Assembly (NCBI GenBank): GCA_963170055.1 | Contig: CAUJGJ010000246.1 | Location: 21,001 to 85,000 of the forward strand | DNA from: Halisarca cf. caerulea | Lineage: Eukaryota > Porifera > Demospongiae > Chondrillida > Halisarcidae | Direction of reading: 5' to 3' | DNA: 64,000 nt | Shown: positions 42,411 to 51,783 of the stretch, piece after piece | Numbering within the stretch: position 1 is the first letter of the stretch | How the letters are laid out: every line of letters begins with the position of its first letter | Translations under genes and position numbers: made by a program | Notes under the pieces: generated by a model | Told to the model about the DNA's origin: nothing | Seen by the model: the letters and a program-made list of their open reading frames with translations, nothing else | Database searches by the model: none

Positions 42411-45400
42411 GAAGTTTCTGAAGTGCTGTGGGCGTATTTGTGTAGTGTTGGATATGCTGGTGCTAATACCAATATTTGGCACTAGCACCACGCACATTCC
42501 CAGTGGACACACATGAAGTTTCTTAAATACTGTGGGCGTATTTGTGTAATGTTGGATATGCTGGTGCTAATACCAATATTTGGCACTAGCACCACGCACA
42601 TTCCCAGTGGACACACATGACCTTTCTGAAGTGCTGTGGACGTATTTGTGTAGTGTTGGATATTCTGATGCTAATACCAATATTTGGCACTAGCACCACG
42701 CACATTCCCAGTGGACACACATGAAGTTTCTTAACTACTGTGGGCGTATTTGTATAATGTATGATATGTTGGTGCTAATACCAAGATTTGGCACTAGCAC
42801 CACGCACATTGCCAGTGGACACACATGACCTTTCTGAAGTGCTGTGGACGTATTTGTGTAGTGTTGGATATGCTGGTGCTAATACCAATATTTGGCACTA
42901 GCACCACGCACATTCCCAGTGGACACACATGAAGTTTCTGAAGTGCTGTGCTCGTATTTGTGTAGTGTTGGATATGCTGGTGCTAATACCAAAATTTGGC
43001 ACTAGCACCACGCACATTCCCAATGGACACACATGACCTTTCTGAAGTGCTGTGGGCGTATTTGTGTAGTGTTGGATATGCTGGGTCTAATACCAACATT
43101 TGGCACTAGCACCACGCACATTCCCAGTGGACACACATGAAGTTTATTAAGTGCTGTGGGCGTACTTGTGTAGTGTTGGATATGTTCGTGCTAATACCAA
43201 TATTTGGCACTAGCACCACGCACATTCCCAGTGGACACACAAAGTTTGTGAAGTGGTGTGGGCGTATTTGTGTAGTGTTGGATATGCTGGTGCTAATACC
43301 AATATTTGGCACTAGCACCACGCACATTCCCAGTGGACACACATGACCTTTCCAAAGTGCTGTGGGCGTATTTGTGTAATGTTGGATATGCTGGTGCTAA
43401 TACCAATATTTGGCACTAGCACTACGCACATTCCCAGTAGACACACATGAAGTTTGTGAAGTGCTGTGGGCGTACTTGTGTAGTGTTGGATATGCTGGTG
43501 CTAATACCAATATTTGGCACTAACACCACGCACATTCCCAATGGACACACATAAAGTTTGTGAAGTGCTGAAGGCGTATTTGTGTAGTGTTGGATATGCT
43601 GGTGCTAATACCAATATTTGGCACTAGCACCACGCACATTCCCAGTGGACACACATGACCTTTCTGAAGTGCTGTGGGCGTATTTGTGTAGTGTTGGATA
43701 TGCTGGTGCTAATACCAATATTTGGCACTAGCACCACGCACATTTCCAGTGGACACACATGACCTTTCTGAAGTTCTGTGGGCGTATTTGTGTAATGTTG
43801 GATATGCTGGTGCTAATACCAATATTTGGCACTAGCACCACGCACATTCCCAGTAGACACACATGAAGTTTATTAAGTGCTGTGGGCGTACTTGTGTAGT
43901 GTTGGATATGCTGGTGCTAATACCTATATTTGGCACTAGCACCACGTACATTCCCAGTGGACACACATGACCTTTCTGAAGTGCTGTGGGCGTATTTGTG
44001 TAGTGTTGGATATGCTGGTGCTAATACCAATATTTGGCAGTAGCACTACGCACATTCCCAGTAGACACACATGAAGTTTATAAAGTGCTGTGGGCGTACT
44101 TGTGTAGTGTTGGATATGCTGGTGCTAATACCAATATTTGGCACTAGCACCACGCACATTCCCAATGGACACACATAAAGTATTCTGAAGTGCTGTGGGC
44201 GTATTAGTGTAGTGTTGGATATGCTGGTGCTAATACCAATATTTGGCACTAGCACCACGCACATTCCCAGTGGACACACATGACCTTTCCGAAGTGCTGT
44301 GGGCGTATTTGTGTAGTGTTGGATATGCTGGTGCTAATACCAATATTTGGCAATAGCACCACGCACATTCCCAGTAGACACACATGAAGTTTGTGAAGTT
44401 CTGTGGTCGTACTTGTGTAGTGTTGGATTTGCTGGTGCCAAAACCAATATTTGGCACTAGAACCACGCACATTCCCAGTAGACACACATGAAGTTTCTGA
44501 AGTGCTGTGGGCGTACTTGTGTAGTGTTGGATATGCTGGTGCTAATACGAATATTTGGCACTAGCACCACGCACATTCCCAGTAGACACACATGAAGTTT
44601 ATTAAGTGCTGTGGGCGTACTTGTGTAGTGTTGGATATGCTGGTGCTAATACCAATATTTGGCACTAGCACCACGTACATTCCCAGTGGACACACATGAC
44701 CTTTCTGAAGTGCTGTGGGCGTATTTGTGTAGTGTTGGATATGCTGGTGCTAATACCAATATTTGGCACTAGCACCACGCACATTCCCAGTAGACACACA
44801 TGAAGTTTGTGAAGTGCTGTGGGCGTACTTGTGTAGTGTTGAATATGCTGGTGCTAATACCAATATTTGGCACTAGCACCACGCACATTCCCAGTAGACA
44901 CACATGAAGTTTCTGAAGTGCTGTGGGCGTACTTGTGTAGTGTTGGATATGCTGGTGCTAATACCAATATTTGGCACTAGCACCACGCACATTCCCAGTA
45001 GACACACATGAAGTTTCTGAAGTGCTGTGGGCGTACTTGTGTAGTGTTGGATATGCTGGTGCTAATACCAATATTTGGCACTAGCACCACGCACATTCCC
45101 AGTGGAAACACATGACCTTTCTGAAGTGCTGTGGGCGTACTTGTGTAGTGTTGGATATGTTGGTGCTAATACCAATATTTGGCACTAGCACCACGCACAT
45201 TCCCAGTGGACACACAAAGTTTGTGAAGTGCTGTGGGCGTATTTGTGTAGTGTTGGATATGCTGGTGCTAATACCAATATTTGGCACTAGCACCACGCAT
45301 ATTCCCAGTGGACACACATGACCTTTCCGAAGTGCTGTGGGCTTATTTGTGTAATGTTGAATATGCTGGTGCTAAAACCAATATTTGGCACTAGCACTAC

Positions 45401-45960
45401 GCACATTCCCAGTCGACACACATGAAGTTTGTGAAGTGCTGTGGGCGTACTTGCGTAGTGTTGGATATGCTGGTGCTAATACCAATATTTGGCACTAGCA
45501 CTACGCACATTCCCAATGGACACACATAAAGTTTGTGAAGTGCTGTGGGCGTATTTGTGTAGTGTTGGATATGCTGGTGCTAATACCAATATTTGGCACT
45601 AGCACCACGCACATTCCCAGTGGACACACATGACCTTCCTGAAGTGCTGTGGGCGTATTTGTGTAGTGTTGGATATGCTGGTGCTAATACCAATATTTGG
45701 CACTAGCACCACGCACATTTCCAGTGGACACACATGACCTTTCTGAAGTGCTGTGGGCGTATTTGTGTAGTGTTGGATATGCTGGTGCTAATACCAATAT
45801 TTGGCACTAGCACCACGCACATTCCCAGTGGACACACATGACCTTTCTGAAGTGCTGTGGGCGTATTTGTGCAGTGTTGGATATGCTGGTGCTAATACCA
45901 ATATTTGGCACTAGCACTACGCACATTCCCAGTGGACACACATGACCTTTCTGAAGTGCT

Positions 45961-46480
45961 GTGGACGTATTTGTGTAGTGTTGGATATGCTGGTGCTAAT
46001 ACCAATATTTGGCACTAGCACCACGCACATTCCCAGTAGACACACATGAAGTTTATTAAGTGCTGTGGGCGTACTTGTGTAGTGTTGGATATGCTGGTGC
46101 TAATACCAATATTTGGCACTAGCACCACGCACATTCCCAGTGAAAACACAAGACCTTTCTGAAGTGCTGTGGGCGTATTTGTGTAGTGTTAAATATGCTG
46201 GTGCTAATACCAATATTTGGCACTAGCACCACGCACATTCCCAGTGGACACACATGAAGTTTGTGAAGTGCTGCGGGCGTACTTGTGTAGTGTTGGATAT
46301 GCTGGTGCTAATACCAATATTTGGTACTAGCACCATGCACATTCCCAATGGAAACACATGAAGTTTCTTAACTACTATGGGCGTATTTGTGTAGTGTTGG
46401 ATATGCTGGTGCTAATACCAATATTTGGCACTAGCACCACGCACATTCCCAATGGACACACATGAAGTTTGTGAAGTGCT
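45961..46480. repeat. Five-monomer cassette, copy 1 (520 bp)
   Basis: Begins with a GTGGACGTAT monomer and includes the rare variants ACAAGACCTTTC, GTGTTAAATATG, CTGCGGGCG and ACTACTATGGGCG. The same set recurs 520 bp later. Confidence 0.9.
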
Positions 46481-47000
46481 GTGGACGTATTTGTGTAGTG
46501 TTGGATATGCTGGTGCTAATACCAATATTTGGCACTAGCACCACGCACATTCCCAGTAGACACACATGAAGTTTATTAAGTGCTGTGGGCGTACTTGTGT
46601 AGTGTTGGATATGCTGGTGCTAATACCAATATTTGGCACTAGCACCACGCACATTCCCAGTGGAAACACAAGACCTTTCTGAAGTGCTGTGGGCGTATTT
46701 GTGTAGTGTTAAATATGCTGGTGCTAATACCAATATTTGGCACTAGCACCACGCACATTCCCAGTGGACACACATGAAGTTTGTGAAGTGCTGCGGGCGT
46801 ACTTGTGTAGTGTTGGATATGCTGGTGCTAATACCAATATTTGGTACTAGCACCATGCACATTCCCAATGGAAACACATGAAGTTTCTTAACTACTATGG
46901 GCGTATTTGTGTAGTGTTGGATATGCTGGTGCTAATACCAATATTTGGCACTAGCACCACGCACATTCCCAATGGACACACATGAAGTTTGTGAAGTGCT
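46481..47000. repeat. Five-monomer cassette, copy 2 (520 bp)
   Basis: Tandem duplicate of 45961-46480 carrying the same four rare variants. I noted TGGAAACACA against TGAAAACACA as one difference. Confidence 0.9.
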
Positions 47001-48638
47001 GTGGGCGTATTTGTGTAGTGTTGGATATGCTGGTGCTAATACCAATATTTGGCACTAGCACCACGCACATTCCCAGTAGACACACATGAAGTTTGTGAAG
47101 TTCTGTGGGCGTACTTGTGTAGTGTTGGATATGCTGGTGCTAATACCAATATTTGGCACTAACACCACGCACATTCCCAGTGAACACACATGACCTTTCT
47201 GAAGTGCTGTGGGCGTATTTGTGTAGTGTTGGATATGCTGGTGCTAATACCAATATTTGGCACTAGCACCACGCACATTCCCAGTGGACACACATGACCT
47301 TTCTGAAGTGCTGTGGGCGTATTTGTGTAGTGTTGGATATGCTGGTGCTAATACCAATATTTGGCACTAGCACTACGCACATTCCCAGTGGACACACATG
47401 ACCTTTCTGAAGTGCTGTGGACGTATTTGTGTAGTGTTAGATATGCTGGTGCTAATACCAATATTTGGCACTAGCACCACGCACATTCCCAGTAGACACA
47501 CATGAAGTTTATTAAGTGCTGTGGGCGTACTTGTGTAGTGTTGGATATGCTGGTGCTAATACCAATATTTGGCACTAGCACCACGCACATTCCCAGTGAA
47601 CACACATGACCTTTCTGAAGTGCTGTGGGCGTATTTGTGTAGTGTTGGATATGCTGGTGCTAATACCAATATTTGACACTAGCACCACGCACATTCCCAG
47701 TGGACACACATGAAGTTTGTGAAGTGCTGTGGGCGTACTTGTGTAGTGTTGGATATGATGGTGCTAATACCAATATTTGGCACTAGCACCACGCACATTC
47801 CCAGTGGACAAACATGACGTTTCTGAAGTGCTGTGGGCGTATGTGTAGTGTTGGATATGCTGGTGCTAATACCAATATTTGGCACTAGCACCACGCACAT
47901 TCCCAGTAGACACACATGAAGTTTCTGAAGTGCTGTGGGCGTATGTGTAGTGTTGGATATGCTGGGTCTAATACCAACATTTGGCACTAGCACCACGCAC
48001 ATTCCTAGCGGACACACATGAAGTATATTAAGTGCTGTGGGCGTATTTGTGTAGTGTTGGATATGCTGGTGCTAATACCAATTTTTGGCAGTAGCACCAC
48101 GCACATTCCCAGTGGACGCACATGAAGTGTCTGAAGTACTGTGGGCGTATTTGTGTAGTGTTGGATATGCTGGTGCTAATAGCAATATTTGGCACTAGCA
48201 CCATGCACATTCCCAGTGGAGACACATGACCTTTCTGAAGTGCTGTGGGCGTATTTGTGTAGTGTTTGATATGCTGGTGCTAATACCAATATTTGGCACT
48301 AGCACCACGCACATTCCCAGTGGACACACATGACCTTTCTGAAGTGCTGTGGGCGTATTTGTGTAGTGTTGGATATGCTGGTGCTAATACCAATATTTGG
48401 CACTAGCACCATGCACATTCCAAATGGAAACACATGAAGTTTCTTAACTACTGTGGGCGTATTTGAGCAGTGTTGGATATGCTGGTGCTAATACCAATAT
48501 TTGGCACTAGCACAACGCACATTCCCAGTGGACACACATGACCTATCTGAAGTGCTGTGGGCGTATTTGTGTAATGTTGGATATGCTGGTGCTAATACCA
48601 ATATTTGGCACTAGCACCAAGCACATTCCCACTGGACA

Positions 48639-49573
48639 ATTTCCGACGACTGGAGAATGCTTCCCGCAACCAAAGGAACTCTTCCTGTTGTTAATTTTCA
48701 ATTTCCCATGCCACCACATAGTTTCTTGCATGAAAGGGAACACTGCCTGAGGTGAAAATTTTAATTTCCCACGCCACCGGATTGCTCCCCACATCAAATG
48801 GAACACTTCCTTGGGGAAAATTTGATTTTCCCATTACTCCACATGGCTTACCACATCAGAGAAAAAACTTCCTTTTTGAAAATTTCAAATTGCCACGACT
48901 CTAGATGGCTTCCCGCTTCAAAGGGAACACTTCCTTAAATGAAAATTTCAATTTACCATGGCTCCAGATGGTTTCCCGCATCAAAAGGAACACTTCCTGT
49001 GGTGAAAATTTCTATTTCAAAGTACAGCTCGTTGCCATTTAAGTACAGCTCATTACTATACTGGTACAGCTGATTGCTGTACCAGTACAGCTCATTGCTA
49101 TACCGGTACAATTACATGACTCTAAAAATGAATACTTCCTGTGGTTAAGTTTCCATTTCAAACGCCAAACATGGCTTTAAGCGTAAAAGGGAAAACTTCC
49201 CGTGGAAAAAATAACAATTTCCCACGACTCCACATGGTTGAATGCATCAAAGGGAACACTTCCTGTGTTGAAAATTTAAAATAACTCAAAACTCCACATG
49301 GCTTCTCACATCAAAGGGAACACTTCCTGTTGTGAAAATTGAAATTTTTACCGAAAATATGGCAAATAGCATTAAAGGGAACACTTCTTGGGTTGAAAAT
49401 TCAATTTCCCACGCCTCCACATAACTCTCAGGATCAAAAGGAAAACTAGCCTAACCGTGAAAATTACCATTTCCCAAAACAACACATGGGGACCCGCATA
49501 AAAAAAAACTATCTGTAATGAAAATTTAAATTTCAAACTAAACAGTTTCCAGATTTCAGGCTTCCCCCATTAA
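48639..49573. repeat. Degenerate ~63-bp tandem repeat (left part)
   Basis: A poorly conserved unit recurs about every 60-65 bp: AAAGGGAACACTTCCTGTGG, TGAAAATTTCAATTTCCC, then ACGCCNCCACATGGCTTCCC and GCATC. Copies start near 48711, 48798, 48866, 48929, 48989, 49191, 49253, 49314 and 49377. Divergence is far higher than in the satellite to the left, so it looks older and not recently homogenised. No credible reading frame is present. Confidence 0.85.
49021..49113. repeat. GTACAGCT minisatellite island (~21-22 bp x 4)
   Basis: Four units of about 20-22 bp begin (A/G)GTACAGCTC(A/G)TT and end near ATACC or TACCA. GGTACAGC and GCTGTACC (49063-49083) are perfect eight-base inverted arms around TGATT, so the unit has its own dyad. 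It interrupts the 63-bp repeat. Confidence 0.8.
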
Positions 49574-50579
49574 CCCTTAAACATTCCAATTCCCATTTTG
49601 AAATTTTGCGCGAACGTTCCAAAGCCACTTGAGTGGCTTTTGCGGTGTGAAAATAGGTTATTTTTACCAACGGTTTTCTGCTGTTCTGTTGACTTGTAGG
49701 AAACTTCTAGCTTGTCCCGAATGTAGTTTGTAGCTAGTGAGATCTTCGTACAAGTCTTGGTGTTCCATTTTCTACGCAAAACTTCGTATTGGCCTCCAAA
49801 CCTGTAAGTACTACGTACCAAAATTTGTAAACTTGTATATACATACGTTATCAATCGGCTGGTAATCATTTCGCTACAAAATTCAACGCAACTACACATT
49901 TAACGCTGAAAATACATTGACAGAAACAAAAACGAAAAGCTGCAGCTAAAAGTCAAGGCAATGGTGAATGCGTCTTTTCTACTTCCTAGTCGACTGTCTA
50001 ATCAACTTGCGTACATTGACGCGTCAATCTCTTCAGTGCTTCAAGAGGACATTGAAAGAGCACACTGAAGCTGGCAAAGGAGATTATGTCCCAGTACAAA
50101 TGCAAGAAACGTAAAGGACAAATTTCCTCGGATGGCCCACCATCTGGACGATTCTACGAACGTCAAATCCCCCTGTAAAGCTTCCAAAACGATAATATGT
50201 CTTGTCTGAAGCTCAAAGAACGAGCGTGTGAGAATATCCTTTACCTGCAAGGAGGTAATCTCCACAATCCGGCGCTTCACTGCCCTTCTCTATACTTTGC
50301 CGTAAAGAACAATCCGTATACTAGACTATAACTTCGCATAACTGCATATTCTAAGTAAAATAACACGTATATGCATAGGAATAACTTGTATAACAGTAAT
50401 CTTTACATAGAATGTTTCAGCTATAGTACAGAAAGCATTACTAGTAAACTATAAGAAAATGTGCCAATCAATAGTAGAAACTAGGCCTAAACTTTACATA
50501 TAAAAAATCAACGAAGAAAAAAGGAACTTTTGCAGTTTATGTGCGCGAGCCACTTAAGTGGCTATGGAATGTTTAACGG
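49574..50579. mobile_element. piggyBac-like non-autonomous element (1006 bp, TTAA/TTGA flanks)
   Basis: The left flank is TTAA (49570-49573) and the right flank TTGA (50580-50583), best read as a target duplication with one later substitution. The left end CCCTTAAACATTCCA and the right end read inward, CCGTTAAACATTCCA, match at 14 of 15 bases. Subterminal palindromes lie at both ends: AGCCACTTGAGTGGCT (49623-49638) and the perfect AGCCACTTAAGTGGCT (50548-50563). Removing the element restores CTTCCCCCATTAAAGGGAAC, which fits the surrounding 63-bp repeat and a sibling copy near 49369. A minus-strand 109-codon frame (49899 to 49570) stops in the left TTAA but resembles nothing I know, and no transposase is recognisable. 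Confidence 0.8.
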
Positions 50580-50583
50580 TTGA

Positions 50584-50878
50584 AGGGAACATAATAAGAT
50601 GAAAATTGCAATTTCCCATGAAATTACATGGCTTCCTGCTCGAAAAGGAACACTTCCTGTTGTAAAAATAATTTATCACGCTTGAAGATGGCTTCTCACA
50701 TCAAAGGGATTACTTCTTGGTATGAAAATTTCAATTTCACACGCCTGCACATGGACTCCTGCATCAACGGATAAACTTCTCATGAAAATTTTAACTTCCA
50801 ACATCTCCACATGGTGTCTTACATCAAAGGGAACACTTCCTGTGGTGAATATTTCAATCTTCCATGCCACCACATGTC
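50584..50878. repeat. Degenerate ~63-bp tandem repeat (right part)
   Basis: This continues the 48639-49573 repeat after the inserted element, with AAGGGAACA, TGAAAATTGCAATTTCCCAT and ACATGGCTTCCTGC motifs. It ends at CACATGTCC, directly against the telomere-like array. Confidence 0.83.
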
Positions 50879-51310
50879 CCCTAACGGTAACCCTAACGGT
50901 AACCCTAACGGTAACCCTAACGGTAACCCTAACGGTAACCCTAACGGTAACCCTAACGGTAACCCTAACGGTAACCCTAACGGTAACCCTAACGGTAACC
51001 CTAACGGTAACCCTAACGGTAACCCTAACGGTAACCCTAACGGTAACCCTAACGGTAACCCTAACGGTAACCCTAACGGTAACCCTAACGGTAACCCTAA
51101 CGGTAACCCTAACGGTAACCCTAACGGTAACCCTAACGGTAACCCTAACGGTAACCCTAACGGTAACCCTAACGGTAACCCTAACGGTAACCCTAACGGT
51201 AACCCTAACGGTAACCCTAACGGTAACCCTAACGGTAACCCTAACGGTAACCCTAACGGTAACCCTAACGGTAACCCTAACGGTAACCCTAACGGTAACC
51301 CTAACGGTAA
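50879..51310 (-). repeat. (CCCTAACGGTAA)36, telomere-derived 12-bp repeat
   Basis: Thirty-six perfect copies of a 12-mer that pairs the canonical C-strand hexamer CCCTAA with a variant CGGTAA. On the other strand this reads TTAGGG then TTACCG, so the G-rich strand points left. Each unit has one CpG, unlike the plain TTAGGG arrays. I see no variant units. The open frames through it (NPNG and TLTV repeats) follow from the period being divisible by three. A sequencing or base-calling origin for the variant cannot be excluded from sequence alone. Confidence 0.93.
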
Positions 51311-51321
51311 CCCTAGGGTTA
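51308..51321. repeat. Strand-switch palindrome between C-strand and G-strand arrays
   Basis: TAACCCTAGGGTTA is a perfect 14-base palindrome at the point where CCCTAA-type repeats change to TTAGGG repeats. On either side the arrays are roughly complementary over about 430 bp. Confidence 0.9.
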
Positions 51322-51783
51322 GGGTTAGGGTTAGGGTTAGGGTTAGGGTTAGGGTTAGGGTTAGGGTTAGGGTTAGGGTTAGGGTTAGGGTTAGGGTTAG
51401 GGTTAGGGTTAGGGTTAGGGTTAGGGTTAGGGTTAGGGGTTAGGGTTAGGGTTAGGGTTAGGGTTAGGGTTAGGGTTAGGGTTAGGGTTAGGGTTAGGGT
51501 TAGGGTTAGGGTTAGGGTTAGGGTTAGGGTTAGGGTTAGGGTTAGGGTTAGGGTTAGGGTTAGGGTTAGGGTTAGGGTTAGGGTTAGGGTTAGGGGTTAG
51601 GGTTAGGGTTAGGGTTAGGGTTAGGGGTTAGGGTTAGGGTTAGGGTTAGGGTTAGGGTTAGGGTTAGGGTTAGGGTTAGGGTTAGGGTTAGGGTTAGGGT
51701 TAGGGTTAGGGTTAGGGTTAGGGTTAGGGTTAGGGTTAGGGTTAGGGTTAGGGTTAGGGTTAGGGTTAGGGTTAGGGTTAGGG
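51315..51783 (+). repeat. Interstitial TTAGGG array
   Basis: Nearly pure TTAGGG over about 469 bp, with phase slips to TTAGGGG at about 51436, 51593 and 51624. The G-rich strand runs rightward. It ends in GGGTTTCAGG, the start of the first subtelomeric spacer. Confidence 0.96.

Larger units (their letters stand above)
21170..43090. repeat. 104-bp satellite, sub-domain B (TGACCTTTCTGAAG type)
   Basis: From about 21199 a new monomer subtype appears in which CACATGAAGTTTC is replaced by CACATGACCTTTC. It alternates with CTTAACTACTGTGG(A/G)CG and CTGAAGTGCTGTGGGCG subtypes. Other recurrent variants are TCCTCGTGGACAC with CTGTGAGCG, CCCAGGGGACAC, and GACACAAATGAAG with CTGTAGGCG. Strict higher-order order is lost, but blocks of 8 to 20 monomers are copied locally. 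Single-base length variants occur: 103-bp monomers with CACATTCCAGTGG near 24923, 25962 and 27521, and a 105-bp monomer near 39143. No gene is seen. Confidence 0.95.
43091..48638. repeat. 104-bp satellite, sub-domain C (diverged right edge)
   Basis: Monomers here carry GTACTTGTGTAG, CCCAGTAGACAC and GAAGTTTGTGAAG or GAAGTTTATTAAG variants that are rare or absent to the left. Neighbouring monomers differ more from one another, and short-length monomers occur (CGTATGTGTAG near 47840 and 47940; CACACAAAGTTTG near 43240 and 45213). The array stops inside a monomer at about 48638, after CATTCCCACTGGACA. No gene is seen. Confidence 0.94.

Noticed and set aside
8..48225. Many minus-strand frames of 63-112 codons, and plus-strand frames of 69-85 codons, with repeated MCPLGMCVVLVPNIG-like peptides
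   Set aside because: They are translations of the 104-bp satellite. The period is not divisible by three, so the frame rotates and stops recur; subtype changes alone decide which windows stay open. No start context, splice structure or domain supports coding.
1..48638. CRISPR-like regularity (conserved blocks separated by a variable stretch)
   Set aside because: The variable stretch falls into a few shared subtypes rather than unique spacers, and the whole 104-bp unit is related throughout: a satellite, not a CRISPR array.
1..48638. CENP-B box or known centromeric satellite
   Set aside because: I found no match to the CENP-B box core (TTCG...CGGGA) in the monomer subtypes, so centromere function is not supported by sequence.
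48538..48806. 70- and 87-codon frames across the satellite edge
   Set aside because: Both run across the junction between the satellite and the 63-bp repeat, so each is a chance fusion of two repeat families.
49570..50280. 109- and 79-codon minus-strand frames inside the second TTAA element
   Set aside because: I see no transposase motif or acidic triad. The 109-codon frame ends in the terminal repeat and may be chance; it is noted under the element rather than called as a gene.
51290..51340. Telomere-telomere fusion point
   Set aside because: A fusion would read TTAGGG followed by CCCTAA on one strand. The order here is the opposite.
50722..51600. Long frames encoding NPNG, TLTV, LGLG and RVRV repeats, superficially like surface-antigen repeat proteins
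   Set aside because: They are shadows of the 12-bp and 6-bp telomeric repeats, whose periods are divisible by three; frame changes occur only at GGGG slips.
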